Positions 46,570 to 55,912 of a stretch of 64,000 nucleotides of DNA are shown here, one piece after another (within the stretch, counting starts at the first letter, position 1; each line of letters opens with the position of its first letter). A model generated the notes under the pieces. The model saw only the letters and a list, made by a program, of their open reading frames with translations, was not told the origin of the DNA and did not search any database. The stretch spans positions 248,001 through 312,000 of the forward strand of contig NZ_LXKA01000110.1 in the NCBI RefSeq assembly GCF_001645125.1, read 5' to 3'. The DNA comes from Paraburkholderia ginsengiterrae (GTDB taxonomy: Bacteria > Pseudomonadota > Gammaproteobacteria > Burkholderiales > Burkholderiaceae). The position numbers and the translations under genes are program-made.

Positions 46570-46736
46570 TGCCGCCCCGCACAGGGGCAACGCTAATCGA
46601 CCGCCATGAACTCAAGGAAAGGCCAACACGAGAATAAGACCACCGTGAATTCAAGGAAAGGCCAACACCAAGGTTAGCCCACCGAGAACCCAAAAAAAAC
46701 CCAACCCTAGACGGAGAAAAAAAAGAAGCGATCATT

Positions 46737-47414
46737 TCACTCTCCGACGAGAAAAACCCGAGTAACAGGCCGCGCCAGCGACTTAGCCCCAATACTCAAC
46801 TCCAACCCCGTCACCGACCGCGGCAGCGGCGCACTCCCCAGCTGCGGGACCTTCAGATTATTGTCCGCCTCCGTAATCGCGCTCTGCACATCGCCCATCT
46901 GCGTCGTCCACCCCACCTTCGGCACATAAACCCGCGCCGAAATCGCGCCGACACCTCCCATCAAGGGCACAGCCGTCCACGCACTGCCTTCGCCGCCTCG
47001 CAGCGCCCCCCGCAACTCACCCACATTGCCAAGCGGCGGCGACGCATACCGAATCACCCGCCCGTCGGCCACGCGATAACGCACTACCTGCAAACGCGGC
47101 GCCGTGCCCGGCAAGTTGATCTGCCGCACGATCTGCAACACGCTGCCAGACACGGATATCGCCGCCTGCCCAGCCTCGTCGTCCGTGGCGGCCTGGCGGG
47201 CGTCGATCCGCATCTGGTCGAACAACTGCGCGAAGACACGTTCATCTTCCATCGCGTTCGTGATGGTCTGCCGGCCGCGAATGATCTGGTCAAGCCCACG
47301 CCACGACAGCACGGCAATCACCGCCAGAATCGCAATCGCCACCAGCAATTCGATCAGCGTAAAACCACGCGCGCCCGAGCGGCGCCGGCGCTCAGAGCGA
47401 ACGGTTGGTTTCAT
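46737..47414 (-). CDS. gspJ: Type II secretion minor pseudopilin J
   Basis: 225 aa. Class III leader and N-methylation site RRSGARGFTLIELLVAIAILAVIAVLSWRGLDQII (cleavage after Gly, Glu at +5), then RQTITNAMEDERVFAQLFDQMRIDARQA typical of GspJ. Minor pseudopilin of the I-J-K tip complex. It overlaps gspI by 23 bp. Downstream the operon is interrupted by the inverted-repeat element before gspK. Confidence 0.94.
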   Translation of the reverse strand: MKPTVRSERRRRSGARGFTLIELLVAIAILAVIAVLSWRGLDQIIRGRQTITNAMEDERVFAQLFDQMRIDARQAATDDEAGQAAISVSGSVLQIVRQINLPGTAPRLQVVRYRVADGRVIRYASPPLGNVGELRGALRGGEGSAWTAVPLMGGVGAISARVYVPKVGWTTQMGDVQSAITEADNNLKVPQLGSAPLPRSVTGLELSIGAKSLARPVTRVFLVGE

Positions 47415-47808
47415 TCGCGACCACCGTCACCATCTGGGCGAGATTGCCGGACCGCCCCGGCCTCGTCACCATCACTTCCACTCGACGAAACAACGGATTC
47501 GGCGTTGCCGTCACGTGCTCGGTGCAGAGCAGCTGCAAATTGCCCTGCGAACAATCGAAACTCGTCGTGCCCACATTCGGCCAGCCATGCGTCAGACGTA
47601 ATTGCGCAAGCGCATTGTCCGCGCTCCAGCCGGCTAGCAAGCGCTGGTGCAGATCAGCCTCGCCGCTCGCAAGACTGCCCACCGCGCGCAACGACGCCGC
47701 CAGCGCCACCGCGATAATCGCCAGCGCCACCAGCACCTCGATCATCGTAAATCCGCCCTGCGCGCCGTGGCCATTTGCGCGAGCCGCCTTGCTCCTGCAA
47801 CGACGCAT
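47392..47808 (-). CDS. gspI: Type II secretion minor pseudopilin I
   Basis: 138 aa. Leader HGAQGGFTMIEVLVALAIIAVALAASLRAVGSLASGEADL with the prepilin cleavage Gly and Glu+5, then NALAQLRLTHGWPNVGTTSFDCSQGNLQLLCTEHV (two Cys). ATG 47808 is chosen one base past the gspH stop; longer in-frame starts fall inside gspH. Part of the pseudopilus tip. Confidence 0.93.
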   Translation of the reverse strand: MRRCRSKAARANGHGAQGGFTMIEVLVALAIIAVALAASLRAVGSLASGEADLHQRLLAGWSADNALAQLRLTHGWPNVGTTSFDCSQGNLQLLCTEHVTATPNPLFRRVEVMVTRPGRSGNLAQMVTVVANETNRSL

Positions 47809-47809
47809 C

Positions 47810-48370
47810 TCAGTGCACCTCGTAGCGGCCATTGCCGGTGCCGACAATCGTCGCGCGCCCGGCGGCTGAAAACAGCGTGATCTGCACCGGTACGTCGATC
47901 GCCTCGGTGCCGAATACGACTCGGCTCGGTTGCGAATCCGAACCCGGATAGTTGATCGTCACGCCGGTCACGCCGCCTTCCCAGTTGCGAGGCCCAAGCA
48001 GGTCGTCACGCAGCGGACGCCAGCCGTCTTCGGTACGCATATCGAAACGAAAACCGCCTTCGAGCGGTTGCCACGCAATCGGCCGCGCGCGCACCTGCGC
48101 TTCGTCGCCGGCCGATTCGAACAGCAGCGCGAGACGCTGCGCCTCTTCGTTCAGATCAGTGCGCGGATTGCGCGTCATGGTCAGCGCCGTCACCGATACC
48201 AGAATGCCCGCAATCACCAGCACGACCAGCATTTCCAGCAGCGTGAAACCCGCGGCGCGTCGCAAGCCGCTGCGCAGCGTCACGCGTGGGCGCGCGCCGG
48301 CACGCGCCGCGCACGGCAGCGCGGCCGTACTCGGAGCGTCCACACGGGACTTGCAAGCGGACAGTCGCAT
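47810..48370 (-). CDS. gspH: Type II secretion minor pseudopilin H
   Basis: 186 aa. An unusually long ~40-residue pre-leader precedes RRAAGFTLLEMLVVLVIAGILVSVTALTMTRNPRTDLNEEAQRLALLFESAGDEAQVRARPIAWQPL, the GspH signature. ATG 48370 is used; a GTG four codons upstream is possible. Minor pseudopilin joining the tip complex to the GspG filament. Confidence 0.92.
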   Translation of the reverse strand: MRLSACKSRVDAPSTAALPCAARAGARPRVTLRSGLRRAAGFTLLEMLVVLVIAGILVSVTALTMTRNPRTDLNEEAQRLALLFESAGDEAQVRARPIAWQPLEGGFRFDMRTEDGWRPLRDDLLGPRNWEGGVTGVTINYPGSDSQPSRVVFGTEAIDVPVQITLFSAAGRATIVGTGNGRYEVH

Positions 48371-48493
48371 AGTGCCGGCCACGAACGATCAACCAGAAAT
48401 CAGACAACGATGCATCGACAGGAACGCGCGGGATTCACCAGACAAACGGAACGAACCCGCCGCGCGCATGAACATCAACGGATCTTCAGCGAT

Positions 48494-48958
48494 CTATTGC
48501 CACGAACCAATGTCGGCGTCGTTGCCTTCGCCGCCCGGCTTGCCGTCCGCGCCGTAACTGAACACGTCGATCTCGCCGTGCACGCCAGGATTCAGATACT
48601 GGTACGAGTTACCCCACGGGTCGTTCGGCAGGCGCTCGAGGTAGCCACCGTCTTTCCAGTTATTCGGCACCGGATCCGTGGTCGGCTTTTCGATCAGCGC
48701 GCGCAGGCCTTGCTCCTGCGTCGGATAACGGCCGTTGTCGAGACGGTAGAGCTTCAAAGCCTGCATCATCGTGCCGATGTCCTGCTTGGCGGCCACGCGC
48801 CTCGCTTCGTCGGGACGGCTCATGATTTTCGGTACGATCAACGCGGCCAGAATGCCCAGAATCGCGATCACGACCATGATTTCAATCAGCGTGAAACCTC
48901 GCTGACGACGGCTGCGCGAACCCGCGATTTCATAACGGCGAGTGGTCCACAGTTGCAT
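48494..48958 (-). CDS. gspG: Type II secretion major pseudopilin G
   Basis: 154 aa. Leader [69 protein letters not shown] is diagnostic. The C-terminal calcium-binding loop region ([39 protein letters not shown]) is intact. It polymerises into the pseudopilus. First gene of gspGHIJKLMN; 124 bp separate it from gspH. Confidence 0.96.
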   Translation of the reverse strand: MQLWTTRRYEIAGSRSRRQRGFTLIEIMVVIAILGILAALIVPKIMSRPDEARRVAAKQDIGTMMQALKLYRLDNGRYPTQEQGLRALIEKPTTDPVPNNWKDGGYLERLPNDPWGNSYQYLNPGVHGEIDVFSYGADGKPGGEGNDADIGSWQ

Positions 48959-49088
48959 AGCTTGCTACCTCTTTTCAGGTGAAATTTTCGACTGGGCGGA
49001 ATTCGCATGCCGGCACTCGAAGTGCCATTGAACACGCCCGACCGGTCATTTTAATGTCATGCAGCTGGGGGCTCGTGAGAAAACGCTG

Positions 49089-49140
49089 GGCCGCCCCAAG
49101 TTTGCTCCCCCCTCGGGGGGCCTGGCGCGAAGCGCCTGGT
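49089..49140. repeat. GC-rich hairpin/intergenic repeat between gspG and gspC
   Basis: Two adjacent hairpins, CCCCCC-tc-GGGGGG and GGCGC-gaa-GCGCC, in a segment of a type I recall as common between Burkholderiales genes. It separates divergent gspG and gspC promoters. Confidence 0.45.
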
Positions 49141-49194
49141 TAGGGAGCACTTTCCCTCAACGCAATTTTCACAATAGTCCGTACAATAAAGCCC

Positions 49195-49608
49195 ATGAAC
49201 GCCATCCAAATCCGCCTTCTGTCGCTCGCGCTGTTCGCCGTGTTCTGCGCGACGCTGACCTACTGGGTCATCACGCTCGGCACGACGTCCGCCGCGCCGT
49301 TGCCCGCGGCCGCCGCGCACGCGCAGGTCTCGACCGATCAGGCCGCCACGCTGTTTGGCGGCCAGCTCACGCGCAGCGCCAATCAGGACGTGCGTCTGTT
49401 CGGCATCCTCGCTTTGCGGGAAGGCGCTGCAGCCATCGTCAGCGTGGGCGGCGAACCGCCGCGTGCCGTGTCGATCGGCAGCGCGCTGATGCAAGGCGCC
49501 AAACTCTCCGAAGTTCGCGCCCGTTCGATCATCATCGACCGCAACGGCGCGCATTCCGAAGTATTCCTGCCGGCCAATGCCGCAGGTCCTACGATCTACG
49601 TGCGCTAA
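49195..49608 (+). CDS. gspC: Type II secretion system protein C
   Basis: 137 aa. Cytoplasmic start, TM at about residues 8-28 (LLSLALFAVFCATLTYWVITLG) and a periplasmic HR domain (QAATLFGGQLTRSANQDVRLFGILALREGAAAIVSVGGEPPRAVSIGSAL). No PDZ domain, so a short GspC. It contacts the secretin. Divergent from gspG and convergent with gspF, the inverted gspC arrangement known in Burkholderia. A TACAAT -10-like box at 49182-49187 is very close to the ATG. Confidence 0.9.
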   Translation: MNAIQIRLLSLALFAVFCATLTYWVITLGTTSAAPLPAAAAHAQVSTDQAATLFGGQLTRSANQDVRLFGILALREGAAAIVSVGGEPPRAVSIGSALMQGAKLSEVRARSIIIDRNGAHSEVFLPANAAGPTIYVR

Positions 49609-49714
49609 AGCAGTCAATCCACTGCCCGCCGGCTGCATCACATTGCGCGTCAACCCCGCCGGCAGCCACCACAGGTGGCCGCGGGGGTGACTGCGCAAAC
49701 CGCCGCGCTCCGCC

Positions 49715-50932
49715 TTACTGCACCAGGTTATTCAACTCGATGATCGGCAGCATCACCGCCAGCACGATCACCAGCACCACGCCCCCCATCGCCAGAATCA
49801 GCAGCGGCTCGAGCAGGCTCGTCAGGAACATCGTGCGGCGCTCCAACTCGCGCGCTTCGCCGTCGGCCGCGCGGTCGAGCATGGTCGTCACGTCGCCGGT
49901 CGCTTCACCGGAACGGATCAGGTGGACCAGCACGGGCGGGAATGTCTTCGTATTGCCGAGCGCGCGCGATAGCGACGTGCCTTCGCGCACGCGCACGATC
50001 GCGTCGTCGATATTGCCGCGCATGGCGTTGTTGCTGAGCGTCTCGGCGGCGGCCTGCAGCGCGCGCAGAATCGGCACGCCGGCTGCAGTCAGGATGCCCA
50101 GCGTGCTGGCAAAGCGCACGGTGTTGTAGCCCCGCACGAGTTTGCCGAGCAGCGGCGCGGTCAGCAGCCACCGGTCGAAAGCGAGACGCGGGCCGGCCTG
50201 CTTGAGCGTCGAGCGCACCAGATACGCCAGCACGGCCACGCCGATCAGCACCGCCCACCACCAGTTCCGCACGAATCCGGACAGCGCCATCATCATGATG
50301 GTCAGGAAGGGCAGTTGCTGCTTGGTGCTGGCGAATACATTCACCACCTGCGGCACCACGTAGCTCAACAGAAACGTGACGATACCGAACGCGATGATCG
50401 TGACGATGGTCGGGTACGTGAACGCGAGCACGATCTTCTGCTTCAGCGCGTTGCGTTGCTCGATGTAGTCGGCAAGGCGCGAGAGCACCAGACCGAGCTT
50501 GCCGGTATGTTCGCCGGCCGCGACCAGCGCGCGATAAATCTCGGGGAAGTCTTTGGGGTGCTGCGTCAGCGCATTGGCCAGCGAATGCCCGCCGAGCACT
50601 TCCGCGCGAATCGACGCCATCAGTTCGCGAATGTAATCGCGCTCCGACTGCTCGGTGAGCACGGCAAGCGCCTCGTCGAGCGGCAAGCCGGCAATCAGCA
50701 GGCTGGCCAGCTGCCGCGTGAGGATCGCCTGCTCACGTTGCGACAAACGCCGCCCCAGCGACAGGCGCTGGTTGCGCTCGCCGCGCGTGCGCGTGGCCGC
50801 CGGTTCCACGACGAGCGGCGTCAGGCCTTGCGAACGCAGGTTGGTCCGCGCGCCGCGCGCGCTGTCCGCGTCGAGCACGCCTTTTTGCGCCTTGCCCGCC
50901 GCGTCGATCGCTTCGAAACGAAATGCCGGCAT
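49715..50932 (-). CDS. gspF: Type II secretion inner-membrane protein F
   Basis: 405 aa polytopic platform protein. PAFRFEAIDAAGKAQKGVLDADSARGARTNLRSQGLTPLVVE, then two T2SF domains with LTRQLASLLIAGLPLDEALAVLTEQ and the second copy FASTLGILTAAGVPILRALQAAAE. Three TM segments; C-terminus LEPLLILAMGGVVLVIVLAVMLPIIELNNLVQ. It lies 4 bp after gspE. Confidence 0.96.
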   Translation of the reverse strand: MPAFRFEAIDAAGKAQKGVLDADSARGARTNLRSQGLTPLVVEPAATRTRGERNQRLSLGRRLSQREQAILTRQLASLLIAGLPLDEALAVLTEQSERDYIRELMASIRAEVLGGHSLANALTQHPKDFPEIYRALVAAGEHTGKLGLVLSRLADYIEQRNALKQKIVLAFTYPTIVTIIAFGIVTFLLSYVVPQVVNVFASTKQQLPFLTIMMMALSGFVRNWWWAVLIGVAVLAYLVRSTLKQAGPRLAFDRWLLTAPLLGKLVRGYNTVRFASTLGILTAAGVPILRALQAAAETLSNNAMRGNIDDAIVRVREGTSLSRALGNTKTFPPVLVHLIRSGEATGDVTTMLDRAADGEARELERRTMFLTSLLEPLLILAMGGVVLVIVLAVMLPIIELNNLVQ

Positions 50933-50936
50933 GCGC

Positions 50937-52436
50937 TTATGCTCCGCCCGTGACGCGGATCACTTCTTCGAGCGAGGTCAGCCCGGAGTCGAGCCAGCGA
51001 TCCGCATCTTCGCGCAGCGTGCGCATGCCTTGCTTGCGCCCGGTCGCGAGAATTTCCGCATCGGCGGCGTTGCGGTGAACCAGCGCGCGGATCTCTTCGT
51101 CGATCAGCAACAGTTCATACACGCCGCGCCGTCCCGCATAGCCGGACTGGCCGCAGCGGTCGCATCCGACCGGATGCCAGTGCACGCGGCCGCCTTCTTC
51201 GACGCGCTCTTCGCGGCATACCGGGCACAGACGCCGCACGAGCCGCTGCGCGAGCACGCCGAGCAGCGACGAGGCCAGCAGATACGGCTCGACGCCCATG
51301 TCGGTCAGACGTGTCACGGCGGAGGCCGCGTCGTTGGTGTGCAGCGTCGCCAGCACGAGGTGGCCCGTGAGCGACGCCTGCACCGCGATCTGCGCGGTCT
51401 CGAGGTCACGGATTTCACCGATCATGATGATGTCCGGGTCCTGCCGCAGAATCGAGCGCAGCGCCCGCGCGAACGTCATGCCGATCCGCTCGTTGACCTG
51501 CGTCTGGCCAATGCCGGACAGGTCGTATTCAATCGGGTCTTCGACCGTCATGATGTTGGTGGTCGCCGTTTCGAGCCGCGACATCGCCGCATACAGCGTG
51601 GTCGTTTTACCCGAGCCGGTCGGGCCGGTCACCAGCACGATGCCGTGCGGCTTGCCGATCAGCTTGTCGAACTTGCCGAGCGTATCCGGCCCCATGCCGA
51701 GCGCTTCGAGATTCAGGCGCGACGCGTCCTTTTCCAGCAGACGCAGCACGGCGCGTTCGCCGTGTCCCGTGGGCAGCGTCGAGACGCGCACGTCGACCGG
51801 CCGGCCGCCCACGCGCAGCGTGATACGGCCATCTTGCGGCAGACGCTTTTCGGCGATATCGAGCTGCGCCATGATCTTGATCCGCGAGATCAGCGCGCCG
51901 TGCAGCGCTTTTTTCGGCCGCACGACGTCGCGCAGCGTGCCGTCGACCCGGAAGCGCACCACCGAGGCATTCTCGAACGGCTCGATGTGAATATCCGAGG
52001 CCTGTTCGCGCGCCGCTTGCGTGAGCAGCGCGTTGATCATACGGATGATCGGCGCGTCGTCTTCCGACTCGAGCAGATCCTCGACCTCGGGGATGTCCTG
52101 CATCAGGCGCGACAGATCGACTTCGCCTTCCACTTCGCCGACCACTTGCGCGGCACTGCCGTCCTGGCGTGCGTACGCCTGGTTGATCGCCAGCGCCAGT
52201 TCATCGGCGGGCAGGCGCACCACCGACAATGCGCCGAAGTTGCGTGCGACCTCGGCGAGCGCGGCCTCACTGGTGCGTTCGCTGATCCAGACTTCTATGC
52301 TGTCGGCGTGCTGATGCGCGACCAGAATCTGGCCGCTGCGGGCAAAGCCATACGGCACGAGCCGCGCGGCCACCGCCGAAGGCGCGCTGCGTTCGGCATG
52401 TTCCGCCGCGGCCGCAGGCGTAGACGGCGTGTTCAC
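50937..52436 (-). CDS. gspE: Type II secretion ATPase E
   Basis: 499-aa hexameric ATPase powering pseudopilus assembly. N-terminal GspL-binding region, then Walker A VTGPTGSGKTTTLYAA, Asp box TVEDPIEYDLSGIGQTQVN, Walker B PDIIMIGEIRDLETAQIA and the His box ATLHTNDA. A zinc tetracysteine motif CPVC ... CDRC lies at about residues 395-425. Start ATG 52436 overlaps the gspD stop, indicating coupling. Confidence 0.96.
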   Translation of the reverse strand: MNTPSTPAAAAEHAERSAPSAVAARLVPYGFARSGQILVAHQHADSIEVWISERTSEAALAEVARNFGALSVVRLPADELALAINQAYARQDGSAAQVVGEVEGEVDLSRLMQDIPEVEDLLESEDDAPIIRMINALLTQAAREQASDIHIEPFENASVVRFRVDGTLRDVVRPKKALHGALISRIKIMAQLDIAEKRLPQDGRITLRVGGRPVDVRVSTLPTGHGERAVLRLLEKDASRLNLEALGMGPDTLGKFDKLIGKPHGIVLVTGPTGSGKTTTLYAAMSRLETATTNIMTVEDPIEYDLSGIGQTQVNERIGMTFARALRSILRQDPDIIMIGEIRDLETAQIAVQASLTGHLVLATLHTNDAASAVTRLTDMGVEPYLLASSLLGVLAQRLVRRLCPVCREERVEEGGRVHWHPVGCDRCGQSGYAGRRGVYELLLIDEEIRALVHRNAADAEILATGRKQGMRTLREDADRWLDSGLTSLEEVIRVTGGA

Positions 52437-54832
52437 GGCTGCGCTCCAGGTGATGAGGTGGACGGTGCCGCCGGGACCGGATTGGTCTGAACAGCACCGC
52501 CATTCGTGACCGGGTTCGTCTGAGCAGGACCGCCGGTCGTGACAGGATTCGTCTGCACGGCGCCGCCGTTCGTCACCGGAGCCTGCATGCCGGCCGGCGG
52601 CCGCATGACCTGCTGACGGCGCATCTTGTCGAGATCGAACAGGTTGGTCGCCGCCGAGCCGCCCTGGCTCGGACCGATCGGCATGGGCGGCATCACCGGA
52701 TCGTCGTTGTCCTTGATCAGATTGTTATCCGACTTGTAGGCGCCCTGCACGCCCTGGATGTAGTCGTAGCGATTCGCCGTCACAGCCTGAGCGGTTTCGC
52801 GATCGTTGATGATCACAGGGCGCAGGAACACCATCAGGTTGGTCTTGTTGCGCGTCTTGTTTTCCGAGCGGAACAACTGGCCGATCCACGGAATGTCGCC
52901 CAGCAGCGGCACCTTGCTGTTGCTGACCTGATAATTGTCCTGCATCAGGCCGCCCAGCACGATGATCTCGCCGTTGTCGGCCAGCACGGTGGACTGGATC
53001 GAGCGCTTGGTGAACTCCGGTCCCGACGGGTTGGTCGTCGCGTTGGTCGTGCCGTTCACGATCGCCGAGTCTTCCGTATAGAGCTGCAGCTTGAGAATCC
53101 CGCCGTCGGTGATCTGCGGTTTGACGTGCAGCGTCAAACCCACGTCGACACGGTCGAACGTATTGAATGCGTTGCTCGTGGTGCCGCTCGTGAGATTCGA
53201 ATACGAACCCGTTTGAATAGGCACGTTCGTGCCGACGACGATCTTCGCTTCCTCGTTGTCGAGCGTAATAAGGTTAGGCGTGGACAGCACGTTCGCGTCG
53301 GCCGTCTGCGACAGCGCCTGCAGCAGCGCGCCGAGTCCCTGCACACCGAAAATGTTGTGCAGCCAGCCGACGTTCAGGCCTTGCTGAAGCTGCTGCGTGC
53401 CAAGCGCGGTGGCGAGACCGCCGGTCGCCGCGTTGGCCGCGGCCGCCGCCGTCAGATTGACGATGCTGTTGCCGTTGCCGGTTGCCAGGTTGGTACCGGC
53501 GAACAGGTTACCGTTCGCGACCTGCCACTGAATGCCGAGATTGGCGTTCGTGTTCGAGTTCAACTCGACGATCAGCGCCTCGATATAGACCTGCGCGCGC
53601 CGTGCGTCGAGCTGGTCGATCACCGCCCGCAGATTGCGGTACACCGGTTCGGCCGCCGTGATGATCAGCGAGTTCGTGGCCGAGTCCGCCTGGATCATGC
53701 CGCCTGGCTGATTGTCTTCGCCCTTGTCCTTGTCGCCGCCGAGCAGGCCGCCGGAACCGGCGCCGCCGCTCGACCCGTAGCCACCGCCGCTGCCGCTGCC
53801 GCCCAGCGGCGACGATGACAGCGAGCTGTTACTGAGTCCGCCCGAGGGCAGCGGCGGGGTACCCGACGTGCCCGTCGAATTGCTGCCGCCCAGACCACCA
53901 CCGCCGTTCTGGTTGAACGAATTCGCTTCGTTCGAGCCACCCGACGAGCCGGTGTCGCCCTTGCCGAGCATGCCGCGCAAGGTCTTCGCGAGCCTCGTCG
54001 CGTCCGCGTTGCGCAGCGGCACGACGTGAATGTTGCCAGGCATGGTGGTCGGCGCGTCCAGTTCCTTGGCGAGCGTCCTGGCGGCCGCGAGACGCGCACC
54101 GTTCGATGCGCGGATCAGCAGCGAGTTGGTGCGCGGGTCCGCGGTGACCTGCACCTTCAGCGTCGCGTCGGTGCTGCCGATCGCGCCGGGATCGAGCATC
54201 TTGGTGAGCTGCGCGGCAATGTCGAGCGCGTTGGCGTTCTTCAGTTGCACGACCGAGACCGACTGGCCCGCCGCCGTATCCACTCCCGCAATGATCTGTG
54301 CAATACGCCGCACGTTGTCCGCGTAGTCGGTAACGACAATCGAGTTGTTGGCGGGGTAGGCTGCTACGGTGTTGTTCGGCGAGATCAGCGGACGCAGCAC
54401 CGGCAGCAGGTTGTTGGCCGACTCATTCTTCAGCACGAATACCTGCGTGACCACCTGGTCGCCTCGTGCAACAGGCGCGTTGCCGACATAGGTCGGCACG
54501 CCCTGGAGCTTGGCGTCGGCTTCAGGCACGACCTTCAGTACGCCGTGGTCCTGTACCAGCGCGAAACCCTGCATTCGCAAAGCCGATTGCAGGGTCTTCA
54601 GCGCCTGATCTTCAGGCACCGCGTTTTCCGATACGAGGTTCAGCTGACCCTTCACACGCGGGTCGACGATGATCGTTTTGCCGGTCGCCGCGCCGATTGC
54701 CTTGGCCACCTGGTCAATGTCGGCGTTGACGAAATTGAGTGTCACCTGCGCCTGTGCCGTCTGCGCAGTGATCAACCCAGCCACCAGCAGCGCCGTTGCG
54801 ACGCGACGCAAAGCCATACGATTTCTTCTCAT
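52433..54832 (-). CDS. gspD: Type II secretion outer-membrane secretin D
   Basis: 799 aa. Signal sequence MALRRVATALLVAGLITAQTAQA preceded by MRRNR. N0 domain (VTLNFVNADIDQVAKAIGAATGKTIIVDPRVKGQLNLVSE) and N1-N3 domains. N3 is interrupted by a ~80-residue Gly/Ser/Asn-rich insert. Secretin C-domain includes LDNEEAKIVVGTNVPIQTGSYSN and the VPLLGDIPWIGQLFRSENK signature. The C-terminus carries an 11-residue tandem repeat. First gene of gspDEF. ATG 54832 is used; ATG 54817 is an alternative. Confidence 0.95.
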   Translation of the reverse strand: MRRNRMALRRVATALLVAGLITAQTAQAQVTLNFVNADIDQVAKAIGAATGKTIIVDPRVKGQLNLVSENAVPEDQALKTLQSALRMQGFALVQDHGVLKVVPEADAKLQGVPTYVGNAPVARGDQVVTQVFVLKNESANNLLPVLRPLISPNNTVAAYPANNSIVVTDYADNVRRIAQIIAGVDTAAGQSVSVVQLKNANALDIAAQLTKMLDPGAIGSTDATLKVQVTADPRTNSLLIRASNGARLAAARTLAKELDAPTTMPGNIHVVPLRNADATRLAKTLRGMLGKGDTGSSGGSNEANSFNQNGGGGLGGSNSTGTSGTPPLPSGGLSNSSLSSSPLGGSGSGGGYGSSGGAGSGGLLGGDKDKGEDNQPGGMIQADSATNSLIITAAEPVYRNLRAVIDQLDARRAQVYIEALIVELNSNTNANLGIQWQVANGNLFAGTNLATGNGNSIVNLTAAAAANAATGGLATALGTQQLQQGLNVGWLHNIFGVQGLGALLQALSQTADANVLSTPNLITLDNEEAKIVVGTNVPIQTGSYSNLTSGTTSNAFNTFDRVDVGLTLHVKPQITDGGILKLQLYTEDSAIVNGTTNATTNPSGPEFTKRSIQSTVLADNGEIIVLGGLMQDNYQVSNSKVPLLGDIPWIGQLFRSENKTRNKTNLMVFLRPVIINDRETAQAVTANRYDYIQGVQGAYKSDNNLIKDNDDPVMPPMPIGPSQGGSAATNLFDLDKMRRQQVMRPPAGMQAPVTNGGAVQTNPVTTGGPAQTNPVTNGGAVQTNPVPAAPSTSSPGAQP
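52475..52573 (-). repeat. Three tandem 33-bp repeats at the gspD 3' end
   Basis: Units 52475-52507, 52508-52540 and 52541-52573 each encode an 11-residue unit of the type TNGGAVQTNPV. The units diverge mainly at synonymous positions, so the peptide looks maintained. Confidence 0.85.
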
Positions 54833-55331
54833 GGAATAGGGTATCGATGCTGGCAGCCGTGGCTGCCGGCTGTCATGCCGTGCGGACATAGGAGCAGGCC
54901 GCCGCCCTGTCGGTCTGCTGGTCGGCCTCGCGGGCAATCATCGCCCTCGCTGCCCACCGCCCGATGTCCGAAAAAAATGAACAGTAACAGTTTTTCATGT
55001 CGGATTTGTCACAAAACACTCGGCCGCGTGCAATTCCTCTAAAGAACGCCCACTTTGTCAAACATTTGAAAGCTAAAGAAATATCGCGCAATAACGGCAC
55101 AAACGCTTCGTTTTCTGCCTGCTTATGTCGGTTAGCCAACTTGACGAGGGTCTGCCTGCCGGTATGATACGAGCCGTTTACCTCTCTGGTCGCGGATTGG
55201 CGACACGGGTTTTCCCCGATTCGCGACAAAAGCCCGGCCGGCGCGGCTCGACGGCCGCCAGTGACTGCACTATGGCCGATGGAATGCCTTACCTAACCTT
55301 ACTCTGACAATTTGCTTAGTCGTCTTGACTG
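54833..55331. other. Divergent promoter region between gspD and the lytic transglycosylase
   Basis: 499 bp without a supported gene, AT-rich at about 54970-55130. It holds a strong plus-strand promoter at 55141-55168 and an inverted repeat GTCGCG / CGCGAC (about 55190-55230) in the leader of the transglycosylase gene. Confidence 0.5.
55141..55168 (+). promoter_or_regulatory. Sigma70-like promoter for the lytic transglycosylase
   Basis: TTGACG (55141-55146), 16-bp spacer, TATGAT (55163-55168). It predicts a ~155-nt 5' leader before the ATG at 55332. Confidence 0.6.
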
Positions 55332-55769
55332 ATGAAACGAACCTTCGTCACCGTCGCTGTGGGAATTGCCGTGCTGCTGGCAGCAGGTTCCGCACGCGCC
55401 GACTGTTTTGACGAAGCGGCCAAATATCAGAAGGTTAATCCGCTGATCCTCCGCGCCATTGCATGGCAGGAGTCCCACAACCGGCCCGACGCCCGGCATA
55501 AGAACGCCAACGGCTCGACCGACTACGGCGTGATGCAGATCAATTCGGTTCATCTTCCCGTACTGGCCCAGTACGGCATCTCGCAAGGCACGCTGATGGA
55601 GCCGTGCAAGAACGTTTATATAGCGGCGTGGCATCTGCGCCGCCAGATGAACAAGTACGGCAATACCTGGCAGGCGGTCGGCGCGTATCACTCGGAGACG
55701 CCGGCGCTGCGGGACAAATACGCTCAGCAGATTGCCGATATCTTGCGCAAGTGGAATCTGATGCGCTAG
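55332..55769 (+). CDS. Lytic transglycosylase (SLT family), exported
   Basis: 145 aa. Signal peptide MKRTFVTVAVGIAVLLAAGSARA. SLT domain: CFDEAAKYQKVNPLILRAIAWQESHNRPDARHKNANGSTDYGVMQINSVHLPVLAQYG, with the catalytic Glu in AWQES and the YGVMQI motif, then CKNVYIAAWHLRRQM and AVGAYHS. A peptidoglycan-cleaving enzyme that could open the wall for the adjacent secretion machinery. Such small transglycosylases often sit beside secretion genes; that role here is inference. Confidence 0.9.
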   Translation: MKRTFVTVAVGIAVLLAAGSARADCFDEAAKYQKVNPLILRAIAWQESHNRPDARHKNANGSTDYGVMQINSVHLPVLAQYGISQGTLMEPCKNVYIAAWHLRRQMNKYGNTWQAVGAYHSETPALRDKYAQQIADILRKWNLMR

Positions 55770-55912
55770 TCCGGCCCGTCACGCGGCCGTCGCCCGTTTG
55801 ATGCACAATGCGGCTTCGTGCTGCCTCTGAGGTCCGCTATTGGCGGCGCTCGCGCCGTCATACGGCGTCAGGCCCGGCACACCTTCCAATCCTCTAGCTT
55901 TTCCGTACTGCG

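Larger units (their letters stand above)
46053..46668. repeat. Long inverted-repeat element with flanking tandem motifs, inserted between gspJ and gspK
   Basis: Arms of 87 bp (46127-46213 and 46511-46597) are inverted copies with only two differences. Outside each arm lie two tandem copies of a ~31-bp unit containing AATTCAAGGAAAGGCC (46053-46087, 46095-46125; 46599-46629, 46638-46668), also in inverted orientation. The ~300-bp centre has no clear gene, although one frame is open throughout. No transposase. I recall near-identical sequences scattered in Paraburkholderia genomes; copy number here unknown. Confidence 0.85.

Noticed and set aside
46190-46792. Open frame extending gspK 200 codons upstream through the repeat element into gspJ
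   Set aside because: The sequence is that of the inverted-repeat element, found as spurious ORFs in this group. It would bury the prepilin leader inside a long protein. Kept only as a note on the uncertain gspK start.
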